From Paraburkholderia monticola (GTDB taxonomy: Bacteria > Pseudomonadota > Gammaproteobacteria > Burkholderiales > Burkholderiaceae), in the NCBI RefSeq assembly GCF_001580545.1, contig NZ_LRBG01000011.1:124001-188000 (forward strand): 64,000 nucleotides of DNA, read 5' to 3'. The position numbers and the translations under genes are program-made. The notes under the pieces are model-generated. The model ran no database searches and was not told where the DNA came from. It saw only the letters and a program-made list of their open reading frames with translations. Positions 25,450 through 34,806 of the stretch are shown here, one piece after another (the first letter of the stretch is position 1; each line of letters opens with the position of its first letter).

Positions 25450-27197
25450 TGAAATTCGCGCCCTGCATCGTCATTCCGATCTACAACCACAAGGACGCGA
25501 TCGGCGCGACCGTCGCGCATCTCGCGGTGCACGGCCTGCCGATCTTCGTCGTCGATGACGGCAGCGACGCGCCGACCCAGCAGGTGCTCGCCGCGCTCGC
25601 GCTGCAGTACGCGCGGCAGATGACGCTGTTGCGCCTGCCTGAAAACGGCGGCAAAGGCGCGGCGGTGATGGCGGGCCTACGCGCCGCGCGCGCCGCGGGC
25701 TACACCCACGCGCTGCAGATCGACGCCGACGGCCAGCACGACGCGACCGACGTGCCGCGCTTCATCGATGCCGCGCGTGCCGAACCGGGCGCGGTGATTC
25801 TCGGCCGTCCGGTCTATGACGACAGCGTACCGAAGGCACGTCTCTATGGCCGCTATCTGACCCACGTGTGGGTGTGGATCGAGACGCTGTCGCTGACGAT
25901 CCGCGATTCGATGTGCGGCTTCCGGCTGTATCCGCTCGCGCTCGCCTGCGAGCTGATCGACAGCGTGCAATTGCCGACGCGCATGGACTTCGACATCGAG
26001 ATCCTCGTGCGTCTCCACTGGCGGCGCGCCGCGTTCCGCTCGATCCCGACGCGCGTGACTTATGCTGCCGACGGCGTCTCGCATTTCGACGTGCTGTGGG
26101 ACAACGTGCGCATCAGCCGCAGCCATACGCGGCTCGTGCTCGGGATGCTGTGGCGTCTGCCGATGCTGCTCGCGCACAAGGTGATGCCGCGCCGTGGCGT
26201 GGTGGATGAAACGGCGAATGAGCGCGCGGAAAAGCGCGCCGTCGAGCCACGCCCCGAAGCCTGGTGGCGCATCGCCGAGCGCGGCAGCCATCTCGGCATG
26301 AGCCTGCTCGCGCTGAGCTGCAAGCTGTTCGGGCGCGGCTTCACGGCGCTGTGGCTGCATCCGGTGGTCGCGTATTTCCTGCTGACGGGCCGCGCCGCGC
26401 GCGCCGCGTCGGACGACTACTTTACGCATCTGCACGCGGTCGCGCCGTCCGCGGATACGCCGCGGCCGGGCTGGCTGTCGGCGTATCGCCATATGCTCGC
26501 GTTCGCGCAATCGGGCTTCGACAAGCTCGCCGCGTGGACCGGCCGCGTCGACGACACCGACGTCACGTTCGACGATCCTTCGGCGTTCGAAGCATTGATC
26601 GCGAGCGGCAAGGGCGCGCTCGTGATCGGCGCGCACCTCGGCAATCTGGAGATGATGCGCGCGCTCGCCGTGCGGGGCGACCACGCGAAGGTCACGGCGG
26701 TCGTCTACACCGAGCACGCGCGCCGCTTCAATCAGGTGCTGGCGTCGTCGAATCGCGACTTCGCGCGGCATCTGCTCGAAGTCGGCGACTTCGGTCCCGA
26801 GACCGCGGTGCTGATGCAGCAGCGCATCGATGCGGGCGAACTGCTGGTGATCGTCGGCGACCGGGTGCCGGCGCGCGAAGTGGGACGCACCACCGACGCG
26901 CAGTTCCTCGGCGCGAGCGCGCCGTTCGCGCAAGGGCCCTATGTGCTCGCGCATGCGCTAGGCTGCCCGGTCTATCTGTTCTTCTGCCTGAAGGAACGCG
27001 ACGGCTACCGGATGTATTTCGAGCCGTTCGCGGAGCGCATCGAACTGCCACGCCGCGAGCGCGCGCAGCATCTGGCTGCGTGGGCGCAACGCTACGCGCT
27101 GCGCCTCGAACACTATTGCCGCAAGGCTCCCTATCAATGGTTCAACTTCTTCGATTTCTGGGCCAGCTCCAAACGAGGCGCAAATGGCCGAACATGA
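25449..27197 (+). CDS. apeJ: Glycosyltransferase family 2 / LpxL-like acyltransferase fusion
   Basis: 582-residue two-domain protein. Residues 1-235 are a GT2 glycosyltransferase (PCIVIPIYNHKDAI, VVDDGSD, the DXD-like QIDADGQHD, and the C-terminal region around SMCGFRLYP). Residues about 280-575 are a lauroyl-type acyltransferase (IGAHLGNLEMMRALAV with the NHxxxxD-like site replaced by AHLGNLE, as in LpxL relatives; GDRVPAREVGR). The arrangement matches ApeJ, thought to attach the aryl polyene to a sugar/lipid anchor. It starts in a TGATG junction with the preceding stop. Confidence 0.86.
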   Translation: MKFAPCIVIPIYNHKDAIGATVAHLAVHGLPIFVVDDGSDAPTQQVLAALALQYARQMTLLRLPENGGKGAAVMAGLRAARAAGYTHALQIDADGQHDATDVPRFIDAARAEPGAVILGRPVYDDSVPKARLYGRYLTHVWVWIETLSLTIRDSMCGFRLYPLALACELIDSVQLPTRMDFDIEILVRLHWRRAAFRSIPTRVTYAADGVSHFDVLWDNVRISRSHTRLVLGMLWRLPMLLAHKVMPRRGVVDETANERAEKRAVEPRPEAWWRIAERGSHLGMSLLALSCKLFGRGFTALWLHPVVAYFLLTGRAARAASDDYFTHLHAVAPSADTPRPGWLSAYRHMLAFAQSGFDKLAAWTGRVDDTDVTFDDPSAFEALIASGKGALVIGAHLGNLEMMRALAVRGDHAKVTAVVYTEHARRFNQVLASSNRDFARHLLEVGDFGPETAVLMQQRIDAGELLVIVGDRVPAREVGRTTDAQFLGASAPFAQGPYVLAHALGCPVYLFFCLKERDGYRMYFEPFAERIELPRRERAQHLAAWAQRYALRLEHYCRKAPYQWFNFFDFWASSKRGANGRT

Positions 27198-28803
27198 TCT
27201 GAACGATGCCCGGTATGCGGGCGTCGTGGCGAATACCGCCGGCGATGCCGACCTTGCGCCTGTGGTCTTCGGCGCGCGCCGGCTGACGATCGACGAGGTC
27301 GTCGCGATCGCGCGGCAGCGTGCGTGCGTCGCACTGAGCGACGACGCCGCGTGGCGTGCGCGCATCGAGCGCGGCGCGGCGTTCCTGCGCCGCCAGCTGG
27401 CCGCCGGCGCGACCGTGTACGGCGTCAACACCGGCTACGGCGACGCCTGCGTGGTCGACGTGCCGATGGCGCTCGTCGAGGCCTTGCCGCTGCAACTGAC
27501 GCGTTATCACGGCTGCGGCATGGGCGCATATCTCGACGACATGCAAACCCTCGCGGTGATCGCTGCGCGTCTCAATTCGCTCGCGTATGGTTTTTCGGGC
27601 GTGCGTACGGTGCTGCTCGAACGCCTCGTGGACTTGATCAATCATCGCGTGTTGCCGCGCATTCCGTCCGAGGGCTCGGTCGGCGCGAGCGGCGATCTGA
27701 CGCCGCTGTCGTATGTGGCGGCCGCGCTCGTGGGCGAGCGCGACGTGCAGTACGCCGGTGACTTGCGCGCGGCGCGCGACGTGTGGAGCGAGCTCGGTGT
27801 CGAGCCGCTGACGCTCGCGCCGAAGGAAGGCCTCGCGCTGATGAACGGCACGGCCGTGATGACCGGCCTCGCGTGTCTCGCGGTGGCGCGCGCCGAGCAT
27901 CTGACGCGGCTTGCCGCGCGCTTGACCGCGCTGTCGACCGTCGCGCTCGACGGCCGTGCCGCGCACTTCGACGCCACGCTGTTCGAGGTCAAGCCGCACG
28001 CGGGCCAGGCCGAAGCGGCCGCATGGATCCGCGCCGATCTGGCCGGCCGCGCCGACACGCCGGGGCATCGTCTGCAGGACCGCTATTCGATTCGCTGCGC
28101 GCCGCACGTGATCGGCGTCGCGCGCGATGCGCTCGGCTGGGTGCGCCGCGACGTCGAAAACGAGCTGAACAGCGCGAACGACAATCCGCTCGTCGATCCC
28201 GACAACGAACGCATCTTGCACGGCGGCAACTTCTATGGCGGCCATATCGCGTTTGCGATGGACGCACTGAAGGTCGCCGTCGCCAATCTGGCGGATCTGA
28301 TGGACCGGCAGCTCGCGTTGCTCGTCGACGTCAACTTCAACAACGGCTTGCCGCGCAACCTGTCGGGCGCGGCGCCCGCACGCGCGGCGATCAATCACGG
28401 CTTCAAGGCGGTGCAGATTTCGTCGTCCGCATGGACCGCCGAGGCGCTGAAGAACACGATGCCCGCGAGCGTGTTTTCGCGCTCGACCGAGGCGCACAAT
28501 CAGGACAAGGTCAGCATGGGCACGATCGCCGCGCGCGACTGCCTGCGCGTGCTCGAATTGACGGAGCAGGTCGCCGCCGCGCACACGCTCGCGACGGTGC
28601 AGGCCGTGCGGCTGCGCTTGCGCATCGACGGCACGACGCCGGTGCCGGCGCCGCTGCGCGTATTCATCGACGAGGTGGGCACGCATTCGCCCTTCGTCGA
28701 CGAGGACCGAGCGCTCGAAGGCGAACTGCGCGCGTTGTGCGCGCGCATTGCCGCGTGCGATCTGCTGGACATGGACGACGATCGTCAGGGAGCCGACGCA
28801 TGA
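27184..28803 (+). CDS. Aromatic amino acid ammonia-lyase (HAL/TAL family)
   Basis: 539-residue MIO-dependent ammonia-lyase. The Ala-Ser-Gly triad that forms the MIO cofactor is at 168-170 (GASGDLTPLS), the catalytic tyrosine lies in YGVNTGYGD, and FNSANDNP-like ENELNSANDNPLVD, plus SRSTEAHNQDKVSMG, are intact. The pair at the selectivity position reads Tyr108-His109 (SH in histidases, HL in Rhodobacter TAL, FL in PAL), so tyrosine, phenylalanine or histidine cannot be decided. Inside the pigment operon, supply of a cinnamate/coumarate-type starter is the best inference. It overlaps the preceding gene by 14 bases. Confidence 0.88.
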   Translation: MAEHDLNDARYAGVVANTAGDADLAPVVFGARRLTIDEVVAIARQRACVALSDDAAWRARIERGAAFLRRQLAAGATVYGVNTGYGDACVVDVPMALVEALPLQLTRYHGCGMGAYLDDMQTLAVIAARLNSLAYGFSGVRTVLLERLVDLINHRVLPRIPSEGSVGASGDLTPLSYVAAALVGERDVQYAGDLRAARDVWSELGVEPLTLAPKEGLALMNGTAVMTGLACLAVARAEHLTRLAARLTALSTVALDGRAAHFDATLFEVKPHAGQAEAAAWIRADLAGRADTPGHRLQDRYSIRCAPHVIGVARDALGWVRRDVENELNSANDNPLVDPDNERILHGGNFYGGHIAFAMDALKVAVANLADLMDRQLALLVDVNFNNGLPRNLSGAAPARAAINHGFKAVQISSSAWTAEALKNTMPASVFSRSTEAHNQDKVSMGTIAARDCLRVLELTEQVAAAHTLATVQAVRLRLRIDGTTPVPAPLRVFIDEVGTHSPFVDEDRALEGELRALCARIAACDLLDMDDDRQGADA

Positions 28804-29240
28804 GCGAGCCCGCGAAAACTCAGCACGTGCTCGTCGCGAGCGCGATCGTCGAAGTGGCGTTTCACGACGTCGACGCGATGAACGTGTGCTGGCACGGCAA
28901 TTATCTGAAGTACTTCGAGATGGGGCGCGCGGCGCTGTTGCGCGCGTTCGACTACGACTATCGCGAGATGCGGGCGTCCGGCTATGTGTGGCCGATCGTC
29001 GAGGCGCATCTGAAGTACGTGCGGCCGGCCGTGTACGGGCAGAAGCTCGAAGTGCGCGCGGAACTGCTCGAATACGAAAACCGCCTGAAAATAGGCTATG
29101 AAATCGTCGATTGCGCATCGGGCGCGCGGCTCACGAAGGGCTATACGATCCAGGTCGCCGTCGATGCCGCCACCGAGGAATTGCAGTTCGTGTCGCCGCC
29201 GGTCGTATTCGAAAAGCTGGAGCGCGTATGGGCACGATGA
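28800..29240 (+). CDS. apeK: Hot-dog acyl-CoA/ACP thioesterase (4HBT type)
   Basis: 146-residue 4-hydroxybenzoyl-CoA thioesterase-like protein. The signature VEVAFHDVDAMNVCWHGNYLKYFE contains the catalytic aspartate (Asp in DVDAMN) and the WHGNYLKYFE helix. In APE synthesis ApeK is believed to release or edit ACP-bound intermediates. The ATG at 28800 overlaps the stop of the ammonia-lyase gene (ATGA). Confidence 0.88.
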   Translation: MSEPAKTQHVLVASAIVEVAFHDVDAMNVCWHGNYLKYFEMGRAALLRAFDYDYREMRASGYVWPIVEAHLKYVRPAVYGQKLEVRAELLEYENRLKIGYEIVDCASGARLTKGYTIQVAVDAATEELQFVSPPVVFEKLERVWAR

Positions 29241-29926
29241 ATCGGCGTGCGGCAACGGCGCTCGTGTCGCGGCTCGCGGTAGTGATCGGAGCGCTTGCAT
29301 TGTCAACGGCATCGGTCGATGCGGCCACCGCAAGCAACGCGGCTGCTAGCACGAACAACGCCAACGCCAACGCCGCGCTCGTCTCGCAGATCGCCGCGCA
29401 TCTCGCGCAGGCCAAGGGGGTGCGCTCGCAATTCACGCAGACCCAGACGCTCGCCGCGATGAAGCAGCCGCTCGTCAGCAACGGCACGTTGCTGTTCTTC
29501 CGCGAGCGCGGCGTGATCTGGCAGATCGACACACCGTACAAGGCCACCTACGTGATCACCGATGCGGGCGTCGCGCAGGTCGACGCCGGCGGCCATCGCG
29601 TGAGCACGCATGGCGCACAGGGCACGCGCGGCGTCGCCCAGGTCTCGAAGATGATGCGCGCGATGCTGGGCGGCGATCTATCGGCGCTGTACTCGCAGTT
29701 CGACGTGAGCGCCGAAGGCAGTGCCGCGCAATGGCGCCTGCGGCTCACGCCGAACCAGCCGCAGCTCGCGCAATCGATCAAGGGCCTCGACATGAGCGGC
29801 GGCGATTTTCTGCAAACCCTGCGCATCACGCTCGCGAACGGCGACGTGACGAAGCTCGAATTCGCCAACAGCACGGCCGTCGCCGAGCCGACGCCGGACG
29901 AGCGCAACCTGTTCGGAGCGCCGTGA
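29228..29926 (+). CDS. apeL: LolA-like outer-membrane lipoprotein carrier
   Basis: 232-residue periplasmic protein. A signal peptide of about 30 residues ends near VDAATA, and the LolA-like core follows: GVRSQFTQTQTLAAMKQPL, GTLLFFRERGVIWQIDTPY, then the strand-rich GVAQVSKMMRAML region. In aryl polyene clusters a LolA relative likely ferries the lipid-anchored pigment to the outer membrane. Two ATGs (29228 and 29237) are possible; GGAG upstream favours 29228. It overlaps apeK and joins the exporter gene by TGATG. Confidence 0.84.
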   Translation: MGTMNRRAATALVSRLAVVIGALALSTASVDAATASNAAASTNNANANAALVSQIAAHLAQAKGVRSQFTQTQTLAAMKQPLVSNGTLLFFRERGVIWQIDTPYKATYVITDAGVAQVDAGGHRVSTHGAQGTRGVAQVSKMMRAMLGGDLSALYSQFDVSAEGSAAQWRLRLTPNQPQLAQSIKGLDMSGGDFLQTLRITLANGDVTKLEFANSTAVAEPTPDERNLFGAP

Positions 29927-32409
29927 TGGACATGCTGCAGCAGCGATCCGCGAAATGCGCATGGGGCGTGCGTGCCGCATGGCTCGTGCTCGCGCTGCTG
30001 GCGGCGCTTTATTGCGGCTGGCGCTTCGCGGGAGCGTCGCCGCTCGAAACCAATCTGCTCGCGCTGCTGCCCGCGACCGAAGCGGACCCGGTCGCCGAAA
30101 AAGCGGTCGACACGCTCGCGAGCGCGCTCGGGGATCGCACCGTGCTGCTCGTCACGAGCCGCGACGATGCGCATGCGAAAGCGGCAGCGAAGCAACTGGG
30201 CGCGTCGTTGCAAAAGAGCGGGGCGTTCGCCTCGGTGACGACCGAGCTGCCGCCGTTCGATCTGTCGCAGATCGCGGCGCTGTACCAGCCGTATCGCTTC
30301 GGCCTGCTCGGACCGGCCGATCGCACTGCGCTCACGAACGCAAGCCCGACGACGCTGCACGACATGCTCGCGCAACGCATCTACAGCCCGCTGCAGGGCG
30401 GCCTGAGCACCCAGCTTGCCGACGATCCGTTCGGCTGGCTCGAACGCTGGCTCGGCAATCTGCCGCTCGCGACGTCGAATCTCGACGTCGAGGACAACCT
30501 GCTGGTGTCGCATCGTCACGACGCGCAGGGCGACACGACCAGCGTGCTGCTCGTCGCGACGCTGCCGGGCTCCGCCTACGAAACGAAGACGCAGCGCGCG
30601 GTGCACGCGGCGCTCGCCGACGCGGAAAGCGCGTTGCGCGAGGCGTTCCCTGATCTCGCCGTCGCGCGCGCCGGCGCCGTGTTCTACGCCGAGGCGGCGC
30701 GCAGCGCGTCCGAACGCGAGGTGCACGTGATCGGCATCGCCTCGCTCGCCGGCATCGCGTTGCTGATGATGTGGGTGTTCCGCTCGCCGCGTCTATTGCT
30801 GCTCGGTTTCGTCTCGACCGCGCTCGGCATCGTCTGTGCGCTCGCGGCGACGCTGCTGATCTTCGGCAAGCTGCATCTGCTGACGCTCGTGTTCGGCGCG
30901 AGCCTGATCGGCGAGGCCGTCGATTATTCGATCCAGTATTTCGTCGTCTATCTCGGCGCGGGCCGCGACTGGGATGCGCGGCGCGGCGCGCGCATGGTGC
31001 GGCCCGCGCTCGGCGTCGCGCTGACGACGAGCCTGCTCGGCTACGCAATCCTGATGTGGGTGCCTTTCCCGGCCTTGAAACAGATCGGGTGCTTCGCGAT
31101 GGTGGGCATCGCGACCGCGTTCGCGTCGGTGCTGTGGCTGCTGCCCGCGTTGCTCACGCGCGCGCCGAAGCGCAACCCGCGACGCCTGTTCACGGGCGCG
31201 GCGTGGCTGCTCGCGCGCTGGCAGCATGCGCTCGGCGGCAAGCGCGCGTGGCTCGTCGCGGCGCTGCTGCTGATCGTCTGCGTGCCCGGCTGGCTACGTC
31301 TAACCAGCGACGACGACATCCATCTGCTGATCCAGCGCGACGCGTCGCTGGTCGCGCAGGAAGACACGGTGCGCGCGGCGGTCGGCGTCGATAACAGCGC
31401 GCAGTTTTTCGTCGTGCGCGGCGCGACCGAGGAAGCGGTGCTGCAACGCGCCGAAGCGCTCGGCGCCAAGCTCGATGCGTTGAACGGCACCGCGGATAGC
31501 GTCGGCGGCTATCAGTCGGTCGTGCAGTTCGTGCCGTCCGCGCAGCGCCAGAGCGAAGCTCGCGCGCTGCTCGCGCGGCAAGTGTTCAACGACCCCGCTG
31601 CCTTGCGCGCGACGCTGCTGCAGGCGGGCTTCAAGGATGAAGTGGCCGACGCGTGGCTCGGCGCTTTCGCGAAGCCGCCGGTGCCGTTCACCGTCGAGCG
31701 CTGGCTCGCGGCGCCCTGGTCGCAGCCGTATCGGCATTTGTGGCTCGGCGCGGTGGGATCGAGCGAAGCCAATGCAACGCAGGCTACAGGGTATGCGGCC
31801 GTCGTGATCCCGCAGGGCGTGACGCCGCGCAACGAGCCCGCGCTGATCGCGCTCGCGCACGGTCTGCCCGGCGTCGTGTTCGTCGACAAGGCCGCGAGTG
31901 TGTCGAAGCTGTTCGGCGAGTATCGCGTGGATACCGGCTGGTGGCTCGGCGGCACGCTCGCGCTCGTGTGCGTGCTGCTGATGCTGCGCTACGGGGCGCG
32001 CGGCGGCGTCGCCACGACCTTGCCCGTGCTGCTCGCGGTCGGCGTCGCGCTGGCGATCTTCGGCTACGCGGGTGCAACGCTCAATCTGTTCAACTGGCTC
32101 GCGCTGATGCTGGTGCTCGGCGTCGGCGCAAACTATGCGGTGTTTCTGCGCGAAGGCTGTGCGCGCGACGCTGCGGATCTCGGCGCGGTGTGGACCGGCG
32201 TGTTGTTGTCGGCGGCCACCGCGTTGTTGTCGTTCGGCATGCTCGGGATCAGCGCGATGCCCGCGCTGAAAAGCTTCGGCACGACGCTCGCGCTCGGCAT
32301 CGCGGTCGCGGTGCTGCTCGCACCTATCGGGATGCCCACGGGCAAGTCATCGGGCAAGACCGCGGGCAAGACCGCGGGCAGGCCATCGGAATCACGGAGG
32401 GCGGCATGA
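29926..32409 (+). CDS. apeM: MMPL/RND-type exporter of the APE system
   Basis: 827-residue inner-membrane transporter. An N-terminal membrane helix is followed by a large periplasmic domain, a block of five to six helices starting near VHVIGIASLAGIALLMMWVF, a second periplasmic domain, and a second helix block near the C-terminus, the duplicated MMPL architecture. It probably extracts the pigment lipid for the LolA-like carrier. The tail carries four 12-bp repeats coding GK(S/T)(S/A) units. ATGA overlap with the next ketosynthase. Confidence 0.86.
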   Translation: MDMLQQRSAKCAWGVRAAWLVLALLAALYCGWRFAGASPLETNLLALLPATEADPVAEKAVDTLASALGDRTVLLVTSRDDAHAKAAAKQLGASLQKSGAFASVTTELPPFDLSQIAALYQPYRFGLLGPADRTALTNASPTTLHDMLAQRIYSPLQGGLSTQLADDPFGWLERWLGNLPLATSNLDVEDNLLVSHRHDAQGDTTSVLLVATLPGSAYETKTQRAVHAALADAESALREAFPDLAVARAGAVFYAEAARSASEREVHVIGIASLAGIALLMMWVFRSPRLLLLGFVSTALGIVCALAATLLIFGKLHLLTLVFGASLIGEAVDYSIQYFVVYLGAGRDWDARRGARMVRPALGVALTTSLLGYAILMWVPFPALKQIGCFAMVGIATAFASVLWLLPALLTRAPKRNPRRLFTGAAWLLARWQHALGGKRAWLVAALLLIVCVPGWLRLTSDDDIHLLIQRDASLVAQEDTVRAAVGVDNSAQFFVVRGATEEAVLQRAEALGAKLDALNGTADSVGGYQSVVQFVPSAQRQSEARALLARQVFNDPAALRATLLQAGFKDEVADAWLGAFAKPPVPFTVERWLAAPWSQPYRHLWLGAVGSSEANATQATGYAAVVIPQGVTPRNEPALIALAHGLPGVVFVDKAASVSKLFGEYRVDTGWWLGGTLALVCVLLMLRYGARGGVATTLPVLLAVGVALAIFGYAGATLNLFNWLALMLVLGVGANYAVFLREGCARDAADLGAVWTGVLLSAATALLSFGMLGISAMPALKSFGTTLALGIAVAVLLAPIGMPTGKSSGKTAGKTAGRPSESRRAA
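32341..32388 (+). repeat. Four 12-bp tandem repeats in the exporter tail
   Basis: GGCAAGTCATCG, two identical copies of GGCAAGACCGCG, then GGCAGGCCATCG. The repeats encode a lysine-rich cytoplasmic tail and stay in frame, so copy-number changes would not break the gene. Confidence 0.8.
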
Positions 32410-33590
32410 AAGCGCCATCAGTTTATTTGCACGCACTCGGCATGATCAACGCACTCGGCGGCGACGTCGACGAGATCGTGCCGGCGCTCGCCGCCGCGCG
32501 CTCGCCCGGCATGGGTAACGTGCATACCGGCATCGGCGATGCGTTCGTCGGCAGCGTGCTTGCGCCGCTCGATCTCGCGCCGCGCGCCGATCTCGCCCGC
32601 TACGACTGTCGCAACAACCGCTTGCTGCTCGCCGCGCTCGCGCAGATCGCGCCCGCGCTCGAGGCCGCGCGCGAGCGCTACGGCCCGGAGCGCATCGGCG
32701 TCGTGCTCGGCACCAGCACGTCGGGCATCGAGGCGGCCGAAACCGCGTTCGTCTATCACGCCCAGGCCGGCGAGTTGCCGGGCAGCTTCAACTACCGGCA
32801 GATGGAAATCGGCACGGCCGCGCCGTTTGCGGCGGCCGCGCTCGGCGTGCAGGGCCCGGCCTTCACGATCTCGACCGCGTGCACCTCGAGCGCCAAGGCG
32901 TTCGCCTCGGCGCGCCGGCTGCTGCAATTGCAGTTGTGCGATGCCGTTGTGGTCGGTGGCGTCGATTCGTTGTGCGAGTTGACGGTGCAGGGCTTCGCCT
33001 CGCTCGAATCGACCAGTAACGCGCGCACCAATCCGATGAGCCGCAATCGCCGCGGTATCAACGTCGGCGAGGGCGCGGCCGTGTTCCTGATGAGCCGCGA
33101 CGAAGCGGCGGTGCGGCTCGCGGGCCTCGGCGAATCGAGCGATGCGCACCATATCTCGTCGCCGGACCCGCAGGGCGTCGGCGGCGAAATGGCCTTGCGC
33201 GAGGCGCTGGCGGACGCGGGCATCGCGGCCTCGGCGGTCGGCTATGTGAATCTGCACGCGACCGCCACGCAGAAGAACGACGAAATGGAAGCGCATCTGA
33301 TGTCGCGCGTGTTCCCCGACGGCGTCGCCGCGAGCGGCACCAAGCCGCTGACGGGCCACCAGCTCGGCGCGGCCGGCGCGACCGAACTCGGCTTCGCGTG
33401 GCTCACGCTAGCGCGCGAGAACTCGACGCTGCCGCCGCATCTGTGGGACGGCGAGGCCGATCCCGCGCTGCCCGCGCTCGATCTCGTGGATGGCGCGCGC
33501 GCTCTGCCGCGCGGCACGGGCACGCAGTACGTCATGAGCAATTCGTTCGCATTCGGCGGCAGCAATGTCAGCCTGATCCTCGCCCGGTGA
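32406..33590 (+). CDS. apeO: Beta-ketoacyl-ACP synthase (ApeO type)
   Basis: 394-residue condensing enzyme. Catalytic Cys159 lies in STACTSSAK; the two histidines are in NLHATATQKND and LTGHQLGAAG. It aligns in order and motifs with ApeO, which forms a heterodimer with the chain-length factor ApeC and extends the polyene with malonyl units. It opens the second half of the operon directly after the exporter gene; the lipoprotein gene (apeN, DUF3261) usually found between them is absent. TGATG junction with apeP. Confidence 0.9.
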   Translation: MKAPSVYLHALGMINALGGDVDEIVPALAAARSPGMGNVHTGIGDAFVGSVLAPLDLAPRADLARYDCRNNRLLLAALAQIAPALEAARERYGPERIGVVLGTSTSGIEAAETAFVYHAQAGELPGSFNYRQMEIGTAAPFAAAALGVQGPAFTISTACTSSAKAFASARRLLQLQLCDAVVVGGVDSLCELTVQGFASLESTSNARTNPMSRNRRGINVGEGAAVFLMSRDEAAVRLAGLGESSDAHHISSPDPQGVGGEMALREALADAGIAASAVGYVNLHATATQKNDEMEAHLMSRVFPDGVAASGTKPLTGHQLGAAGATELGFAWLTLARENSTLPPHLWDGEADPALPALDLVDGARALPRGTGTQYVMSNSFAFGGSNVSLILAR

Positions 33591-34084
33591 TGCGCATGAC
33601 GACTGAGCCACTCACCGTCGAGCAACTCGTGCGGCAGCCGATCGAAGCGATCATCCCGCATCGCGGCAGCATGCTGCTGCTCGATGCGATCGATTCGTTC
33701 GCCGACACCACGTTGAGCGCCTTCGCCAACGTCGACCCGCACGCATGGTATGCCGACGCGGCCGGCGCGATGCCCGCGTGGATCGGCATCGAGCTGATGG
33801 CGCAGGCGATCGCCGCGCAAATCGCGCTGGTCGCGATGCGCGGCGGCGGTCAGGCGCGTCCCGGCGTGCTGCTCGGCTCGCGCAGCTATCAGGCGCTGCA
33901 GCCGGCGTTCCGCGGCGGCGCGCGTTTGCGCGTTCACGTGAGCGAGCTGCTGCGCAGCGAGGCAGGCCACGCCGCCTACGAATGCACGATCGACGATGGC
34001 GACACGCGCTGCGCCGAAGCCGTCGTCAAGGTATTTCAACCACCCGATTTCCAGTCATTCATCGAAGGGAGTGTCAGTTCATGA
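33590..34084 (+). CDS. apeP: 3-hydroxyacyl-ACP dehydratase (ApeP type)
   Basis: 164-residue hot-dog dehydratase of the FabA-like ApeP group. The motif IIPHRGSMLLLDAI carries the active-site histidine, and AWIGIELMAQAIAAQIAL is the long helix with the acidic partner. In Xenorhabdus ApeP forms a functional complex with ApeI; here ApeI is the C-terminal domain of the ligase fusion. The ATG at 33590 overlaps the preceding stop; a second ATG at 33596 is possible. Confidence 0.87.
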   Translation: MRMTTEPLTVEQLVRQPIEAIIPHRGSMLLLDAIDSFADTTLSAFANVDPHAWYADAAGAMPAWIGIELMAQAIAAQIALVAMRGGGQARPGVLLGSRSYQALQPAFRGGARLRVHVSELLRSEAGHAAYECTIDDGDTRCAEAVVKVFQPPDFQSFIEGSVSS

Positions 34085-34806
34085 GCCGGCGAGTTCTCGT
34101 TACCGGCGCAAGCCGCGGCATCGGCCGCGCGATTGCGTACAAGTTGGCCGCCGACGGCTTTGCCGTGACCGTGCATTGCCGCACGGGACGCAGCGAAGCC
34201 GACGCGGTCGCGACGGGCATCGCCGCGCAGGGCGGCACGGCGCGCGTGCTGCAATTCGACGTGCGCGAGCGTGCCGCGTGCCGCGAGGCGCTCGAAGCGG
34301 ACGTCGCCGCAAACGGTCCGTACTACGGCATCGTGTGCAGCGCGGGCGTCACGCGCGACGCCGCGTTTCCGGCGCTGACCGAAGAAGACTGGGACGTCGT
34401 GATCGAAACTGGCCTCGACGCGTTCTACAACGTCGTGCATCCGCTGACGATGCCGATGGTGCGCGCGCGCCAGGGCGGGCGCATCGTCACGATCGCGTCG
34501 GTGTCGGGGGTGATGGGCAATCGCGGCCAGGTCAACTACAGCGCGGCGAAGGCGGGACTGATCGGCGCGAGCAAGGCGCTCGCGGTCGAGCTCGCGTCGC
34601 GCAACATCACCGTCAACTGCGTCGCGCCGGGGCTGATCGAAACCGGCATGCTCGAACAGATGACGCTCGATCACGCGTTGAAGACCGTGCCGATGAACCG
34701 CGTCGGCCAGCCGGCCGAGGTCGCCTCGGTCGTGAGCTTTCTGATGTCGGATGGCGCGTCGTATGTGACGCGCCAGGTGATCGGCGTGAACGGCGGGATG
34801 ATCTGA
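34081..34806 (+). CDS. apeQ: 3-ketoacyl-ACP reductase (ApeQ, FabG-like)
   Basis: 241-residue short-chain dehydrogenase. The cofactor motif is TGASRGIGRA, the catalytic serine lies in TIASVSGVMGN and the YxxxK pair in NYSAAKAG. It should reduce the 3-keto group after each condensation, before ApeI/ApeP dehydration. Overlaps apeP by four bases (ATGA) and joins apeR by TGATG. Confidence 0.92.
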   Translation: MSRRVLVTGASRGIGRAIAYKLAADGFAVTVHCRTGRSEADAVATGIAAQGGTARVLQFDVRERAACREALEADVAANGPYYGIVCSAGVTRDAAFPALTEEDWDVVIETGLDAFYNVVHPLTMPMVRARQGGRIVTIASVSGVMGNRGQVNYSAAKAGLIGASKALAVELASRNITVNCVAPGLIETGMLEQMTLDHALKTVPMNRVGQPAEVASVVSFLMSDGASYVTRQVIGVNGGMI

